Assembly: GCF_000018205.1 (NCBI RefSeq)
Contig: NC_009881.1
Location: 1,116,001-1,180,000, forward strand
Reading direction: 5' to 3'
Length of the DNA stretch: 64,000 bases
Origin: Rickettsia akari str. Hartford
Lineage (GTDB): Bacteria; Pseudomonadota; Alphaproteobacteria; Rickettsiales; Rickettsiaceae
The position numbers were made by a program, and so were the translations under genes. The notes below the pieces were generated by a model. It ran no database searches and was not told where the DNA came from. It saw nothing but the letters and a program-made list of their open reading frames with translations. Shown here one piece after another: positions 40,360-51,686 of this stretch (position 1 is the stretch's first letter; each line of letters starts with the position of its first letter).

Positions 40360-40476
40360 CGTCATTGTGATGAGCGAAGCGACGTGGTAATCCAGAAAAA
40401 TAATAAAAAATTCTGTAAATCAGAATTTTTCACTGGATTTCTTCGTCAAAACTTGAAGTGTCTTCTCGCAATGACG
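40360..40476. repeat. Nested inverted repeat, 115-nt family
   Basis: CGTCATTGTGATGAGCGAAG with GCGACGTGGTAATCCAG is answered by ACTGGATTTCTTCGTC and GTGTCTTCTCGCAATGACG. The core AAAATTCTGTAAATCAGAAT is a clean palindrome. It sits immediately upstream of znuC, so the znuC promoter must lie within or after it (40477-40529). Confidence 0.85.
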
Positions 40477-40529
40477 AAACAATCAATCCACGTACGAATA
40501 ACATAAAACTTTAAACACAAAATATTATC

Positions 40530-41231
40530 TTGGAAAAACCTATAATCGAATTTCGTAATGTATCTAAAAAATTCGGTAATAAATTGCCGATAAATAACGT
40601 TAGCTTTACCGTCAAAAAAAATAATATTACTACTTTAATTGGACCTAACGGTGCAGGTAAAACCACCATAGTACGATTAATGCTTGGCCTTGAAAAACCG
40701 ACAAGCGGTGAGGTTATAATTGATTCCAAATTAAAAATCGGATATGTACCACAGAAATTCGGATTAACCCCTGATCTACCTATTACAGTAGAAAAATTTT
40801 TAGATTTGTTAGCACCTAGTAATTTTAATAGCAATATTAAAGAGATTAACTCATTTATTGATTTGGAACATATAAAAGAGCAAGATATTTCTCAACTCTC
40901 AGGAGGACAGTTTCAAAAGGTAGTGCTTGCATGTTCAATAGTTAATAATCCTGACTTAATTATTTTAGATGAACCGCTGCAATCTTTAGACGTAATAAGC
41001 CAGCAGGAATTTTATCAGCTTATTAATCTGATTCGTAAAAAGCTAAATATAACGGTTTTTATGATTTCTCATGATTTATTTACCGTAATAAAAAACTCCG
41101 ATCAAGTGATATGCTTAAATGGTCACATATGTTGCAGCGGAATACCAAACGAAATAACTCCTAACTCTGAATTCTCAAACGCACTTTCTTCTCTAGGCTT
41201 CTATACTCACCAACACGACCATAAGCATTAG
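40530..41231 (+). CDS. znuC: Zinc ABC transporter ATPase ZnuC
   Basis: A 233-aa ATP-binding subunit that drives zinc import with ZnuA and ZnuB, neither of which is in this window. Walker A is [10 protein letters not shown], the Q-loop lies in VPQKFG, the signature is LSGGQFQK, Walker B is DLIILDEP, and the switch His is MISHDL. The start is a TTG at 40530 (next in-frame Met is far inside), giving [16 protein letters not shown]. The His-rich end HQHDHKH could sense or bind zinc. It converges on uvrA with only 2 bp between the stop codons. Confidence 0.92.
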   Translation: MEKPIIEFRNVSKKFGNKLPINNVSFTVKKNNITTLIGPNGAGKTTIVRLMLGLEKPTSGEVIIDSKLKIGYVPQKFGLTPDLPITVEKFLDLLAPSNFNSNIKEINSFIDLEHIKEQDISQLSGGQFQKVVLACSIVNNPDLIILDEPLQSLDVISQQEFYQLINLIRKKLNITVFMISHDLFTVIKNSDQVICLNGHICCSGIPNEITPNSEFSNALSSLGFYTHQHDHKH

Positions 41232-41233
41232 AC

Positions 41234-44095
41234 TTATTCCAAATATTGCTTTAAATATCTGCCTGTATGGCTTTCCGTGCAAGCAGCAATATCTGCAGGA
41301 GTACCGCATACCACTATCTTACCGCCTTTGTCGCCACCTTCAGGACCAACATCAATAATATAGTCTGCTGTTTTTATCACATCTAGATTATGCTCAATAA
41401 CTAAAACGGTATTACCCATATCAACAAGCTTATGTAAAACTTTCAGCAATTTATTAATATCGTCGATATGCAGTCCCGTAGTCGGTTCATCAAGTATATA
41501 AAGTGTTTTACCGGTTGAACGTCTTGATAATTCTTTAGCAAGCTTAACGCGTTGTGCTTCACCACCTGAAAGAGTAGTAGCAGATTGACCGATTTTAATA
41601 TAGCCTAGTCCCACTTCATTTAAGGTAATTAATTTTTCATAGATTAACGGGATTTTCTCAAAAAATTGCATCGCATCTTCTACTGTCATCATCAAAATAT
41701 CAGCAATAGATTTACCTTTATATTTTATTTCAAGAGTTTCTCTATTATATCTATGACCATTACAAATATCACATTTTACATATACGTCAGGTAGGAAATG
41801 CATTTCTATTTTAATCAGCCCGTCACCTTGGCATGCTTCACATCTCCCGCCTTTAACGTTAAACGAAAATCTGCCTACTTTATACCCTCTAGCTTTTGAT
41901 TCAGGTAATGCCACAAACCAATCCCTAATATGAGTAAATGCTCCTGTATAAGTCGCAGGGTTTGAACGAGGAGTTCTACCTATCGGAGATTGATTAATAT
42001 CGATAATTTTATCAATATATTCAAGTCCTTTTAATTCTCTATATTTGCCTGGAAAGACTTTGCTAGTCGGCTCTAAATGCTTTAAAGCTGCCTGATATAG
42101 AGTATGAATCATTAAGCTTGATTTACCGCTTCCTGATACTCCTGTTATAGCAGTAAACGTACCAAGCGGAATTTTGATATCAACATTATCTAAATTGTTG
42201 GAAACTGCCCCTAGTAATTCAATTGTCCTATTATCATGCCCTACTCTTGTTTCAGACGGTACTTTAATTGTTTTACGACCGCTTAGATATCTACCTGTAA
42301 TACTTTCTTCAAAATTCTTTATTTCTTCAGCATTTCCTTCCGCGATAACACGACCGCCGTGAATACCGGCTCCCGGGCCTATATCAATAATATGATCTGC
42401 TTCATACATTGTTTCTTCGTCATGCTCGACTACCAAAACGGTATTACCTAAATCTCTAAGCCTTTTGAGCGTCTGAATTAATCTTGTATTATCTCGTTGA
42501 TGCAGACCGATAGACGGCTCATCAAGTACATATAAAACACCGCTAAGCCTTGAACCTATTTGAGATGCAAGACGAATACGCTGACTTTCCCCTCCCGATA
42601 AAGTAGCTGCTTCTCTTGATAACGTTAGATACTCAAGCCCGACATCCATAAGAAATTTTAATCTCTCAGTAATTTCTTTGAGAATACGCTCAGCAATAAA
42701 TAATTGCTTTTTATTTAATTTTTCTTCTAAGTTACTAAACCATTCTTGCAAGGCTGCAATACTCATACCTACTACTTCGCCTATATGAAGATTCGCTATT
42801 TTAACGCATAATGCTTCGTCTTTTAATCTAAATCCTGAGCAGGCGGTACATTTATGTGCTGACTTAAATTTAGCTAGTTCTTCTTTAATTAAAACCGATT
42901 CTATAGTACGGTCCTTTTCTTGCAAACTTGGTATTATACCGGCAAAAGGTTGTTTTATTATTTGCGTTTTAGAACCGTCATGAAATTCAAACTTTATTGC
43001 CTCTTCTCCTGAACCTTCAAATAAAATATCCTTAACATTTTGTGATAAACTTACAAAAGGTACGTCAATAGAAAATTTATAATGATCGGCAAGAGCCTTT
43101 AATGTCTCTAGGATAAATTTAGAAGATGTACTACCCCAAGGCACTATTGCACCGTCTTTAATAGAAATTCTTTGATCCGGAACAATTAATTCTCTATCAA
43201 AGAAAAACTCTTTACCTATCCCTTCACATTTAGGACACGCTCCAAAAGGGCTATTAAAAGAAAAGATTCGAGGCTCTATTTCCGTAAGCTGAAAACCCGA
43301 TACCGGACAAGAATATTTCTCAGAAAAAGTAATACGCTGATTTTTTTCAAACTCGTTCTTAACTGCAGACGGCAATTCCACAATTTCCAAATAAGTAATA
43401 CCTTCAGCAAGATTTAATGAACTCTCTAAGCTATCTGCAAGCCTATTACCTAAACTTTCGTCTAGAACTATTCTATCAACGATTACTTCTATATTATGTT
43501 TCTTATTTTTATCAAGTTTCGGCAAATCATCAATTTCGCAAACTTCCCCGTTAACTATTAATTTCTGAAAGCCTTGCTTTTTCAGATTTATAATTTCACG
43601 CTTAAATTCCCCTTTATGTCCTCTAACAATAGGAGCGAGTAAATATACTTTCGTACCTTTAGGTAGTTCGTTAATTATATCTACCATCTCAGAAACAGTT
43701 TGGCTATGTATCGGAAGACCGGTTGCAGGAGAGTAAGGAATACCTACCCTTGCATATAATAACCTAAGATAATCGTAAATTTCCGTTATAGTTCCAACCG
43801 TAGAACGCGGATTTTTAGAAGTAGTTTTCTGGTCAATTGCAATTGCCGGTGATAATCCGGAAATAGATTCTACATTAGGTTTATTTTGTAAATGTAAGAA
43901 TTGCCTTGCATACGAAGATAAACTTTCAACATATCGCCTTTGACCTTCTGCATAAATAGTATCAAAAGCTAAAGAAGACTTGCCTGAACCACTAAGACCG
44001 GTGATAACAACAAATTTATTCCTTGGAATATCAACATTTATATTTTTTAGATTATGCTCTTTAGCCCCGCGTACCTTAATATATTCTTGGTTCAT
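41234..44095 (-). CDS. uvrA: UvrABC excinuclease subunit A
   Basis: A DNA damage scanner of nucleotide excision repair. From Met at 44095 ([20 protein letters not shown]) it is 953 aa; a Met two codons earlier (44101) is less likely. Two ABC ATPase modules are seen, with Walker [10 protein letters not shown] and GVSGSGKSS and signatures [19 protein letters not shown] and [15 protein letters not shown]. Zinc-binding cysteine sets include [17 protein letters not shown], and CEACQGDG with [10 protein letters not shown]. Complete. It is tail-to-tail with znuC and divergent from ssb, an arrangement (uvrA/ssb) common in proteobacteria. Confidence 0.97.
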   Translation of the reverse strand: MNQEYIKVRGAKEHNLKNINVDIPRNKFVVITGLSGSGKSSLAFDTIYAEGQRRYVESLSSYARQFLHLQNKPNVESISGLSPAIAIDQKTTSKNPRSTVGTITEIYDYLRLLYARVGIPYSPATGLPIHSQTVSEMVDIINELPKGTKVYLLAPIVRGHKGEFKREIINLKKQGFQKLIVNGEVCEIDDLPKLDKNKKHNIEVIVDRIVLDESLGNRLADSLESSLNLAEGITYLEIVELPSAVKNEFEKNQRITFSEKYSCPVSGFQLTEIEPRIFSFNSPFGACPKCEGIGKEFFFDRELIVPDQRISIKDGAIVPWGSTSSKFILETLKALADHYKFSIDVPFVSLSQNVKDILFEGSGEEAIKFEFHDGSKTQIIKQPFAGIIPSLQEKDRTIESVLIKEELAKFKSAHKCTACSGFRLKDEALCVKIANLHIGEVVGMSIAALQEWFSNLEEKLNKKQLFIAERILKEITERLKFLMDVGLEYLTLSREAATLSGGESQRIRLASQIGSRLSGVLYVLDEPSIGLHQRDNTRLIQTLKRLRDLGNTVLVVEHDEETMYEADHIIDIGPGAGIHGGRVIAEGNAEEIKNFEESITGRYLSGRKTIKVPSETRVGHDNRTIELLGAVSNNLDNVDIKIPLGTFTAITGVSGSGKSSLMIHTLYQAALKHLEPTSKVFPGKYRELKGLEYIDKIIDINQSPIGRTPRSNPATYTGAFTHIRDWFVALPESKARGYKVGRFSFNVKGGRCEACQGDGLIKIEMHFLPDVYVKCDICNGHRYNRETLEIKYKGKSIADILMMTVEDAMQFFEKIPLIYEKLITLNEVGLGYIKIGQSATTLSGGEAQRVKLAKELSRRSTGKTLYILDEPTTGLHIDDINKLLKVLHKLVDMGNTVLVIEHNLDVIKTADYIIDVGPEGGDKGGKIVVCGTPADIAACTESHTGRYLKQYLE

Positions 44096-44203
44096 AATCA
44101 CTTCACTACAAAATTTTTGAGATATTTTTTAAAAAACCTGTAGTATTATAGGCTCTTTTATTTTATTATTGCAATGATAATATTTTAAAATAGGTAGCAA
44201 TCT

Positions 44204-44662
44204 ATGGCAGGTAGTTTAAATAAAGTAATATTAATAGGTAATGTAGGGCGTGATCCGGAAATTAGAACTACGGGCGAAGGGAAAAAAATCATTAATCTTT
44301 CCTTAGCAACAACCGAAACTTGGAAAGATCGTATTACCAGCGAACGAAAAGAACGAACTGAATGGCATAGAGTAGTGATATTTAGTGAAGGATTAGTATC
44401 TGTTGTAGAACGCTATGTAGCAAAAGGTAGTAAATTATATATTGAAGGTTCATTACAAACCCGTAAGTGGAATGATAATTCAGGTCAAGAAAAATATACC
44501 ACGGAAGTTGTGTTACAAAACTTTAATTCACAATTAATATTATTAGATAGTAAAAACTCTAATAATCATAATCAAGATTCAGGGCATAGCGAATATAAGC
44601 ATACTGAAACTAAAAATCATTCCTTTGATCATAGCGACTTAGACGATGAAATACCGTTTTAA
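44204..44662 (+). CDS. ssb: Single-stranded DNA-binding protein
   Basis: A 152-aa SSB with an OB-fold (residues 1-110: LNKVILIGNVGRDPEIRTTG, WHRVVIFSEGLVSVVERYV, YIEGSLQTRKWNDNSGQEKY), a short disordered His/Asn-rich linker, and the acidic tip DLDDEIPF that recruits partner proteins. Complete. Divergent from uvrA across about 108 bp, which holds both promoters. Confidence 0.97.
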   Translation: MAGSLNKVILIGNVGRDPEIRTTGEGKKIINLSLATTETWKDRITSERKERTEWHRVVIFSEGLVSVVERYVAKGSKLYIEGSLQTRKWNDNSGQEKYTTEVVLQNFNSQLILLDSKNSNNHNQDSGHSEYKHTETKNHSFDHSDLDDEIPF

Positions 44663-44673
44663 TTATTTGCTAC

Positions 44674-44796
44674 CGTCATTGCAAGAAAAATTACGTGGTA
44701 ATTCGACGAAGCAATCCAGTAAAAAATTCTGTAAATCAGAATTTTTGTATTATTTTTTCTAGATTGCCACGCTCCATACGGTCGCTCGCAATGACG
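44674..44796. repeat. Nested inverted repeat, 115-nt family
   Basis: CGTCATTGCAAGAAAAATTA with GACGAAGCAATCCAG faces TCTAGATTGCCACGC and GGTCGCTCGCAATGACG. The core AAAATTCTGTAAATCAG..AATTTTT is well kept. It lies between ssb and the lipoprotein gene. Confidence 0.85.
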
Positions 44797-44867
44797 ATTT
44801 GGTATCCACGCAGGAATATTGTTAAAGACATATCAGTAACTTCTACCAAATATTACCTCTAAATATT

Positions 44868-45695
44868 ATGAAAAAACTTCTTTATATAATATTCCTTGCA
44901 TCAATATTTCTCTCAGGGTGTTCTACCATTCATGATGTAGCTAGTAGGGTAAAGCATTCGCAAGATATAGCAACTCAAAATAACTTTCAGATGAGGCTAG
45001 TAAGCGGAGGTGATTTTACTCTTACTACTTATCAGCGTATTACCGCTAGTGACCTACCTTTTGTATTCTATATTGAGGGAGATGGGCATCTTTCGGATGG
45101 CTACGTTAACTCTGAAAACCCTACTCCTGTTAATCCGATGCTCTTGAAGCTTGCTACAATCGACAAAAGACCGAATGTTGTTTATATAGCACGACCTTGT
45201 CAATATACTCCTTTAGAGATGAATCCAAAATGCATTAGCGATTATTGGTTAGATAAAAGAATGGGACAGGAAGTCGTAGATTCAATTAACAATGTAATAA
45301 ATATTATCAATAACGGACAAAAATTTAGCTTAGTCGGCTTCTCCGGTGGCGGCGGGCTTACAATATTAATTGCCGCTCAAAATAATAATGTTAAAGATAT
45401 TATAACGATTGCAGGTAATTTAGATACTAAAAAGTTTGATAAATATCATAATTATCGCGGTTACTTAGTTAAATCGTTAAACCCGATAAATTATGCAAAA
45501 CAGGTTAATAATGTTCCTCAATTACATCTATCCGGCATGGATGACAAAAGAGTCCCACCTTTCATAGCAGAGCTTTACGTACAAACAAGTAACTCATCAT
45601 GTGTAAAAAAACAAACTTTGCCTAATATTTCTCATGCAAAAGGTTGGGATAAAGTTTGGGCTAATATATTAGATATTCCTCTGATTTGTAATTAA
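44868..45695 (+). CDS. Lipoprotein of the alpha/beta-hydrolase fold
   Basis: A 275-aa protein with signal peptide and lipobox LSGC (Cys18 lipidated). The fold shows FYIEGDGHLSDGY as oxyanion-hole region, VVYIARPCQYTP, and the nucleophile elbow GFSGGGG with Ser159. Asp in LSGMDDKRVPP and His in LPNISHAKGW complete a catalytic triad. The substrate is unknown; an esterase or peptidase in the periplasm or at the outer membrane is plausible. Complete, single gene. Confidence 0.85.
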   Translation: MKKLLYIIFLASIFLSGCSTIHDVASRVKHSQDIATQNNFQMRLVSGGDFTLTTYQRITASDLPFVFYIEGDGHLSDGYVNSENPTPVNPMLLKLATIDKRPNVVYIARPCQYTPLEMNPKCISDYWLDKRMGQEVVDSINNVINIINNGQKFSLVGFSGGGGLTILIAAQNNNVKDIITIAGNLDTKKFDKYHNYRGYLVKSLNPINYAKQVNNVPQLHLSGMDDKRVPPFIAELYVQTSNSSCVKKQTLPNISHAKGWDKVWANILDIPLICN

Positions 45696-45805
45696 GCATT
45701 AGGAAATATTATTAATCTATTTAAACATATAAGACAAAATCCGTTATTCATTTTTATACACAACAGTATCATTCTTTTTACAATTTAATTTTTTATACAA
45801 GAATT

Positions 45806-47011
45806 ATGCTAGGCTATAAAAAAAGAATAAAGCAGTTTGATAAAAGAACAGAAACAAGCTGTAGGGTTGTGATCTGTAGGAACCTTATTGGAATATTTTG
45901 ATCTTATGCTTTATGTCCATATGTCGGTCCTTCTTAATGAGCGTTTTTCCAAAAGCCGATGCTTATGCTATTTCGCTTTACTCTATAGCAGTTTTATGTT
46001 CTACTTTTATCTTGAGAGATCTCGTTTTCGGATATTTAGGCGATACATATGGACGCAAAACTACAGTAGTAATAACAATTCTGATGATGGATACTTCATG
46101 CATAGTCATGGCATTACTTCCTACTTACAATGCAATTGGTATAACAGCTTCTATTATAATAATATTATGTAGAATTGTTCAAGGTATGTATGCAATTGGA
46201 GAGGTAATAGGAACAGAAATTTATTTAACTGAGTTTACTAAACCTCCAATACAATATCCTATTGTAGCCTTAGCTACGGTTTTCGCTACTGTAGGAACTT
46301 TCGCAGCTTTAGGGGTTGCTACTATTGTTACTTCTTATTGCTTTAATTGGCGTTATGCATTTGGTATCGGTGCAATTATTGCCGTTGTAAGAACATTAGT
46401 AAGAACCGCATTACGAGAAACTCCTGAATTTGCTAAAATGCAAAGCTTAAATTACTTAAAACTGTTTTTATTTTGCATATATTTATTGCGGTGATATTCT
46501 TATAACCAAATTTAACTGTACTCCTGAACAAATTATAAAACAAAATTTCAAATTATCTATGATAGAACTTATAAGCATAATAATAGTATGCAGCATTAAG
46601 TTATAAGATATATCTTTTAAAAATTCTAAAAGCATTATTAGGTATTTTTCAATATTACTATGTCTATATTTATTAAATAAAGCTTCTAATCCAAATTAAA
46701 TATTCATTATTCAATCACTTATCATGGCTTTTGCCCTTAATATTATACCGGCTGTACAAAATTGTTTGAGACATTTTCCAATCTTTAAACGCTTTACTTT
46801 CGTAACATTTACATATGCTTTATCAGTTGCTTGTATTTATGTTATTAGCTCTTTTGGTTTTCCTCATTTAATAAAAACCTTTGGAAACTGGTGAGTATTA
46901 CCAATAAGTATTGGATTTGTATTTAGTATATTTCATTTTGAAAAACTGGAGAAAAAAAGTGGAAATTATCAAACAAAATCTTTTGCACCTTCTCCAGTTA
47001 TGTCTGCTTAA
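45806..47011 (+). pseudogene. MFS transporter (ProP-like), decayed
   Basis: ATG 45806 is followed in other frames by KEQKQAVGL-stop-SVGTLLEYFDLML, then a long surviving frame (to 46494) from FPKADAYAISLYSIAVLCST through YLGDTYGRKTTVVIT (MFS motif A), RIVQGMYAIGEVIGTEIYLT and RETPEFAKM. After more stops come LIMAFALNIIPAVQNC, RFTFVTFTYALSVACIYVIS, GFPHLIKTFGNW and a C-terminus PVMSA ending at 47011. It matches the ProP-type family of which Rickettsia hold many paralogues. At least five lesions. It converges on the dead repeat-protein gene. Confidence 0.85.
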
Positions 47012-47038
47012 TTGATAAATATTTTGTGCCTTTTATTA

Positions 47039-48338
47039 TTAACTGGCAGCAGGTACAAAAGCATTATCACCACCTAACAAGCAAATATCATCATTTATAT
47101 TTTGGTTATCAATTATTTCGTTAAGCTGGTTTTCTATAGTCATAATTTTAAATTTTGTAAATTTATCAACTATCAGATCTTGTATACTAGCAGTTATTTT
47201 GTCTATATCGGTTGTATTATTAAGTTCTTTAGCTTGTGTATTATCTCTTCTATAGTATCTTTTATTAGAGCTTTATCTTTAGCATTTATTGCAATTAGTG
47301 TCTACTTTATCGTTTATTACATCAGCCAACTTTTGAAAATTCATTAAATTTTTATTTCTAGATATTTCTCAATTATCACTTTGCTTTTATTATCTATATT
47401 ATCTTGCTCTAAATCTATATACGTAATAGTAGTATTTTCTCTTAAAACTTCAATAATCACTTTTGCTCATTCAGGTGTTATTTTATTACCTAAAATATCA
47501 AGATGCTTTAAAGTTCTATTATTTGTTAAGAATTCAGTTATTAACTTTACTCCCTCATTATCTATATTGTGATTGTGTAAATCTAGATGTACAATATTAT
47601 TGTTGAACTTTGAAGCTGGTATAATTGCTTTAATTCCTATAATCCCTATATCATTTCCACCAAAGTAAATATGAGTAAGAGTAGTAATTTATAAAATTTC
47701 AGCTAGAATATATGATCACCTAAATTACTGAAACTAACGTCAAACTTCTCTAAGTTTTTACTCGCTTTTAGGGCTTCAGTAATAATTTTTATTCCCATAC
47801 TACTTATTTCGCTACCTGAAAAATTAATAGTAGTAGTTGTATTAATGCTTTTTTTATCAGCTATTAGCTCTGTTAATTCATCTCTTATTGTTTAATAACA
47901 AATATTAATAGAAGTAGAATTATAGAAAAGTTATTTATAGTTTTAATGAGTTCCTTATTTATGAAAGTGATAATTATTTTTGCGTGTAGCTAGTCTTCGT
48001 TCTTATATATATTTGTTTTATTGAGTTGATTATTTGGTTCGTGTACTCTTAAAATAAATAAGTCATATAAAATTATTTTTATAACTAAACTTAATACTGT
48101 TGCACATTTATTATTAATATGCTGAATAGCTTGATTGGTCATTCTAGGTATTAGTAACTCACTTACCTTATTAAACAGTTCCATATAGCTAAGGTTAATG
48201 CTTTGTCTCCTTTACTAGTAGCTTTACTTATTCAACAATATCCATTTTGGCAATTAAATGCTGTGCTTCTGTTTTATTTCCTGCCTTTATTATCTCTATT
48301 AGTTTTTGATATGAAAGTTGTAATTGCCATTTAAACAT
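47039..48338 (-). pseudogene. Ankyrin/leucine-rich-repeat protein, decayed
   Basis: Minus strand from ATG 48338: MFKWQLQLSYQKLIEIIKAG and NKTEAQHLIAKMD, then ankyrin-like GDKALTLAIWNC, ELLIPRMTNQAIQHINN, KCATVLSLVIK. Further on are RI-type leucine-rich repeats: INFSGSEISSMGIKIITEAL, VHLDLHNHNIDNEGVKLITE, TLKHLDILGNKITPE-stop, TITYIDLEQDNIDNKSK. The C-terminus reads DICLLGGDNAFVPAAS, ending at 47039. Stops and frameshifts are frequent. Proteins pairing such repeats are typical effector candidates in Rickettsia. I infer that an ancestral effector was lost here. Confidence 0.7.
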
Positions 48339-48589
48339 AACTATACCCTTATTAAATTCTATAAATCTTAATTTTTTTGTTAAAAATGCGCTTATAGACA
48401 GAATTATAACAAAGAGTTTAAAAAAATAGAAATTTAACTAGAAGTATGAATAAATAAATTGGAATTGATTTAAGAGATATATGAATATAGAGGATTAGAG
48501 GAAATAATAGAAAATTTTAATAAATGGTAATAATTACATAATATATATTAGTTAATTATTTTAAATAATTAGTTTCTAGATTTAAGTAA

Positions 48590-48800
48590 CAACAATCTCA
48601 TTAGCAATTGAGGCTGTGCCTGCTTCACTTAAGTACAATGACTGCTCTAAGTTACGGTGTTTCACTAAGCCTTACAGCTTAACACCGCCTTTAGCATACA
48701 CCATCTTGGTATTTAATTAGCGGCGTTCAAGTATTCGCCTCGGTTGAACTTTTGTTGCAATGTTGATGCTTAGAACGAACTAGCTCCGCAGTTAAAAATG
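48590..48800 (-). other. Possible group II intron 5' (domain I) fragment, G+C-richer than surroundings
   Basis: Read on the minus strand this block contains GAGGCGAATACTTGAACGCC, ATACCAAGATGGTGTATGC and AAAGGCGGTG, an arrangement I recall from domain I of bacterial group II introns. It also contains a hairpin GGTGTTAAGC..GCTTAGTGAAACACC. No reverse-transcriptase frame, domain V or 3' end is visible, so at most it is a 5' scrap. The reading is from memory and not a search. An untranslated RNA or another mobile-element remnant is the alternative. The flanking stretches 48390-48585 and 48800-49025 show nothing I can support beyond a short frame ending KAAQFRDLVKDN and a TCGAAC..GTTCGA hairpin near 48948-48973. 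Confidence 0.4.
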
Positions 48801-49027
48801 AATTAGATTAAAGCGGCTTGTTGTTTAGTAAAATGATTAATATTTCTTTTTATGGGATAGTAAATTTACTATTTAGAAGAAAGAGAAAAGCTGCTCAGTT
48901 TAGAGATTTGGTGAAAGACAATTAATAAAAATTAGTTTTATCGAACCTTTCATTAAACGGTAAAAAGTTCGATTTCATGCTGCATCTGCAGTTTGATATT
49001 CTTGTAGCAATACCCAAAAATGAAGAA

Positions 49028-49104
49028 TGGCGCACCCTAAAGGATTCGAACCTCTGACACACAGATTAGAAATCTGTTGCTCTATCCAGCTGAGCTAAGG
49101 GTGC
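49028..49104 (-). tRNA. tRNA-Arg (anticodon TCT)
   Basis: On the minus strand the acceptor GCACCCT pairs with AGGGTGC, with discriminator G and an encoded CCA. The D loop is AGCTCAGCTGGATAGAGC, the anticodon stem CAGAT/CTG encloses TTCTAAT giving TCT, and the T arm is GAGGTTCGAATCC. 77 nt, no lesion. It reads AGA codons, which are abundant in such an AT-rich genome. Confidence 0.95.
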
Positions 49105-49199
49105 TAACATTTACGGTGAACTTTATATCAGTTTAAGCAAACTTTTTCAAGTATTCTTTTTTGATTAAAAATAATAAGCAAATATGATAAAAAATATTC

Positions 49200-49517
49200 A
49201 TGGATAAATTCTATAATTATAACTCTTCTTTACATCAGGTATTACTTAATCTTAAAGTAAAGCCTAATTCTAAACAAAATCTAATTAGTAATTTTGTAAT
49301 TATCAATAATATTCCATATCTAAAATTATCTATAAAAGCAACACCGGAAAAAGGTAAAGCTAATGAAGAAATCATAAATTATTTAGCAAAAGCATGGAAA
49401 TTATCACGTAGTAATATCGAAATTATTAAAGGTCATACTCATAGCGTAAAAACGATATTGATAAAAAATATTAATGAAGACTATTTAAATTTTATTATTA
49501 ATTCCTATATTAGATAG
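49200..49517 (+). CDS. DUF167 (YggU-family) protein
   Basis: A 105-aa protein of the DUF167 family of unknown function. The signature VKPNSKQNLIS (normally V-x-P-x-A/S-x-x) is followed by YLKLSIKATPEKGKANEEII and NIEIIKGHTHSVKTILI, matching the conserved P-x-x-G-x-A-N and G-x-x-S-R/K-x-K stretches. The frame is intact. Some family members sit near yggT or proC; here it stands alone after tRNA-Arg. Confidence 0.85.
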   Translation: MDKFYNYNSSLHQVLLNLKVKPNSKQNLISNFVIINNIPYLKLSIKATPEKGKANEEIINYLAKAWKLSRSNIEIIKGHTHSVKTILIKNINEDYLNFIINSYIR

Positions 49518-49540
49518 GGTGCAGTTGTTGCTAGGCTGCC

Positions 49541-49642
49541 GATGTCATTCACGCGTAGGCGGTCATTTTATTAATTATAAAATTCCATAATAAGATATTT
49601 TTAATGTTCTTTTTGGATTCCAGCGCACGCGGGAATGACATA
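49541..49642. repeat. Palindromic repeat upstream of htpG
   Basis: GATGTCATTCACGCGTAGGC is answered by GCGCACGCGGGAATGACATAG. The interior (TAATTATAAAATTCCATAAT, ATATTTTTAATG) is only weakly palindromic. It ends 44 nt before the htpG ATG, so the htpG promoter is inside or just after it. I see no CIRCE-type or sigma-32 site. Confidence 0.75.
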
Positions 49643-49685
49643 GAAAGTCATATGACTAAAAAATAATTCATTAACTGGAATAATT

Positions 49686-51551
49686 ATGACACAAGAAAAG
49701 AAAAAGTTTGATGCCGAGGTCGGCAAGATTTTAAATTTAATGATTCACTCTCTGTATAGCAATAAAGAGATTTTTATGAGGGAGTTAATTTCCAATGCTT
49801 CGGATGCTTGCGATAAATTACGTTATTTATCTCAAAGTCATAGCGAATTAGTAGCTAGTGATAGTAATTTTAAAATTACGGTTAAAGTCGATAAAGATAA
49901 CTGGCAGATTATTATCCGTGATAACGGTATCGGCATGAATAAAGAGGATTTAATTGATAATTTAGGTACTATTGCAAGATCTGGTACGGCAAATTTTCTT
50001 AAAAGCCTCTCCGGTGATTCTAAAAAGGATAATATGCTAATCGGTCAATTTGGTGTTGGATTTTATTCAAGCTTTATGGTGGCCGATAAAGTGACTGTAA
50101 CCTCAAGAAAAGCAGGCGAAGATACAGTCCATGTTTGGGAATCAGACGGGCTTGGCGAGTATATTGTTTCAGATTCAGATAAAGAATTCACAAGAGGCAC
50201 GGAAATTATTTTACATATCAAAAAAGAAGAAGATATATTCCTTGATCATTTCAGGTTAAAACACATCGTTAAAAGCTATTCCGATCACGTAGCAGTACCA
50301 ATATATTTCTTTGATGAAGCCGGTAATAATGAAATCCAGCTTAATTCAGCTTCTGCATTATGGACAAGACCGAAATCAGAAATTACGGAAGAACAATATA
50401 AAGAATTCTACAAAAGCCTATCTTATGCCGTTGATGACCCTTGGATAACTATGCATAATAAAAACGAAGGAGCTATAGAATTTACTAACCTGCTTTTCAT
50501 TCCTTCAAGTAAAACATTTGACTTATTTCATCCTGATCGTAAAAGGCGAGTCAAATTATATATAAAAAGAGTGTTTATTTCTGATGAGAATATTGATTTA
50601 ATTCCGTCATATTTAAGATTTTTACGAGGCGTGGTTGATTCAGAAGACTTACCGTTAAATATTAGCCGTGAGTCATTACAGCATAATAGTGTACTTGAGA
50701 AAATCAAAAATGCTATTACAAAAAGAGTGCTTGGTGAGCTTAGAAAAAAGAAAGAGGAATCATCTGAAGAATATAATAAGTTTTGGGCTAATTTCGGTGG
50801 GGCTTTAAAAGAGGGTTTATGTGAAGCTACTACCGACCATGAAAAATTATTAGAGGTATGCATATTCAGAAGTGCCTTACATAATAAAATGATTAGCCTT
50901 GACGAATATATAGCAGGATTTAAAGAGGAACAGAATACTATATATTATTTAAGCGGTGATAACCCAGATAAATTACTTTCAAGTCCACAAATTGAAGGAT
51001 TATTAAGTAAAAATATCGATGTATTACTTTTTACCGATACAGTGGATGATTTTTGGGTAAATGTTAATAGCGAGTATAAAGGACATGCTATTAAGTCAGC
51101 GACAAGAAGCGATATCGATGTAGAGCAAACTACTTCACAATCTGAAGATAAAAATACACATAGTAAAAAATCCGATGATGAATATAAATTGCTAACAGAT
51201 TATTTTAAAGAAACACTTGGGAAATTAGTAAAAGAAGTTAAGATCTCTAAAAAACTTACTTCAAGCCCTGCTTGTCTTGCCGTTAGCGACTCTGCTATGG
51301 ATATTCGTATGGAGAGATTTTTGATTGAGCAGAAACAAATAACTGCTGCATCCGCTAAAAATTTAGAGCTCAATCCTAAAAATAAAATCATAGAAAAAAT
51401 CTTTAACGACTTAAAAGCAAATAATAAAAATAATGAAGAATTGGTTAATCTAATATTTGATCAAGCCTGTATTTTAGAGGGTGAACCGGTTGCCGATACA
51501 GGTGCATTTTCAAAGAGATTAAACGATATTGTACAAAAAGCTATATTATAA
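49686..51551 (+). CDS. htpG: Chaperone HtpG (bacterial Hsp90)
   Basis: A 621-aa ATP-dependent dimeric chaperone. The GHKL nucleotide pocket has Asn37 ([12 protein letters not shown]), DNGIGM at 79-84 and GQFGVGF at 120-126. The middle domain has [11 protein letters not shown], whose Arg is catalytic, and the C-terminal domain ends without MEEVD, as in bacteria. Full length, no lesion. Confidence 0.97.
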   Translation: MTQEKKKFDAEVGKILNLMIHSLYSNKEIFMRELISNASDACDKLRYLSQSHSELVASDSNFKITVKVDKDNWQIIIRDNGIGMNKEDLIDNLGTIARSGTANFLKSLSGDSKKDNMLIGQFGVGFYSSFMVADKVTVTSRKAGEDTVHVWESDGLGEYIVSDSDKEFTRGTEIILHIKKEEDIFLDHFRLKHIVKSYSDHVAVPIYFFDEAGNNEIQLNSASALWTRPKSEITEEQYKEFYKSLSYAVDDPWITMHNKNEGAIEFTNLLFIPSSKTFDLFHPDRKRRVKLYIKRVFISDENIDLIPSYLRFLRGVVDSEDLPLNISRESLQHNSVLEKIKNAITKRVLGELRKKKEESSEEYNKFWANFGGALKEGLCEATTDHEKLLEVCIFRSALHNKMISLDEYIAGFKEEQNTIYYLSGDNPDKLLSSPQIEGLLSKNIDVLLFTDTVDDFWVNVNSEYKGHAIKSATRSDIDVEQTTSQSEDKNTHSKKSDDEYKLLTDYFKETLGKLVKEVKISKKLTSSPACLAVSDSAMDIRMERFLIEQKQITAASAKNLELNPKNKIIEKIFNDLKANNKNNEELVNLIFDQACILEGEPVADTGAFSKRLNDIVQKAIL

Positions 51552-51593
51552 CTTTAAACTTTTTTAATTTTAATGTAGAATAGTTGCACTCCG

Positions 51594-51686
51594 TTGTCAT
51601 CCCGCGGCTTGATCGCTTGATCCAGTAGAAATACTAGTATTTTTTATTGTTTTTATGGATCCCATGGTCAAGCCACGGGATGACAC
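51594..51686. repeat. Palindromic repeat upstream of hemA
   Basis: TTGTCATCCCGCGGCTTGATC is complemented by GGTCAAGCCACGGGATGACAC. The core AGAAATACTAGTATTTTTTA is a palindrome. The repeat keeps the hemA frame open upstream to 51655, giving a false N-terminal extension. It lies between htpG and hemA. Confidence 0.85.

Noticed and set aside
45888-46172. 94-aa plus-strand frame in the MFS region
   Set aside because: A product of the frameshift: it starts in the transporter frame, then leaves it and reads nonsense; the MFS homology continues in the 45898-46494 frame.
47102-47572. Plus-strand hydrophobic frames of 81 and 63 aa
   Set aside because: Antisense to leucine-rich-repeat coding remnants; no start signals or domains.
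48590-48800. tmRNA (ssrA) in the G+C-richer block
   Set aside because: No tag-peptide frame ending in ALAA/AVA-type residues, no tRNA-Ala-like acceptor pair, and a better resemblance to group II intron domain I.
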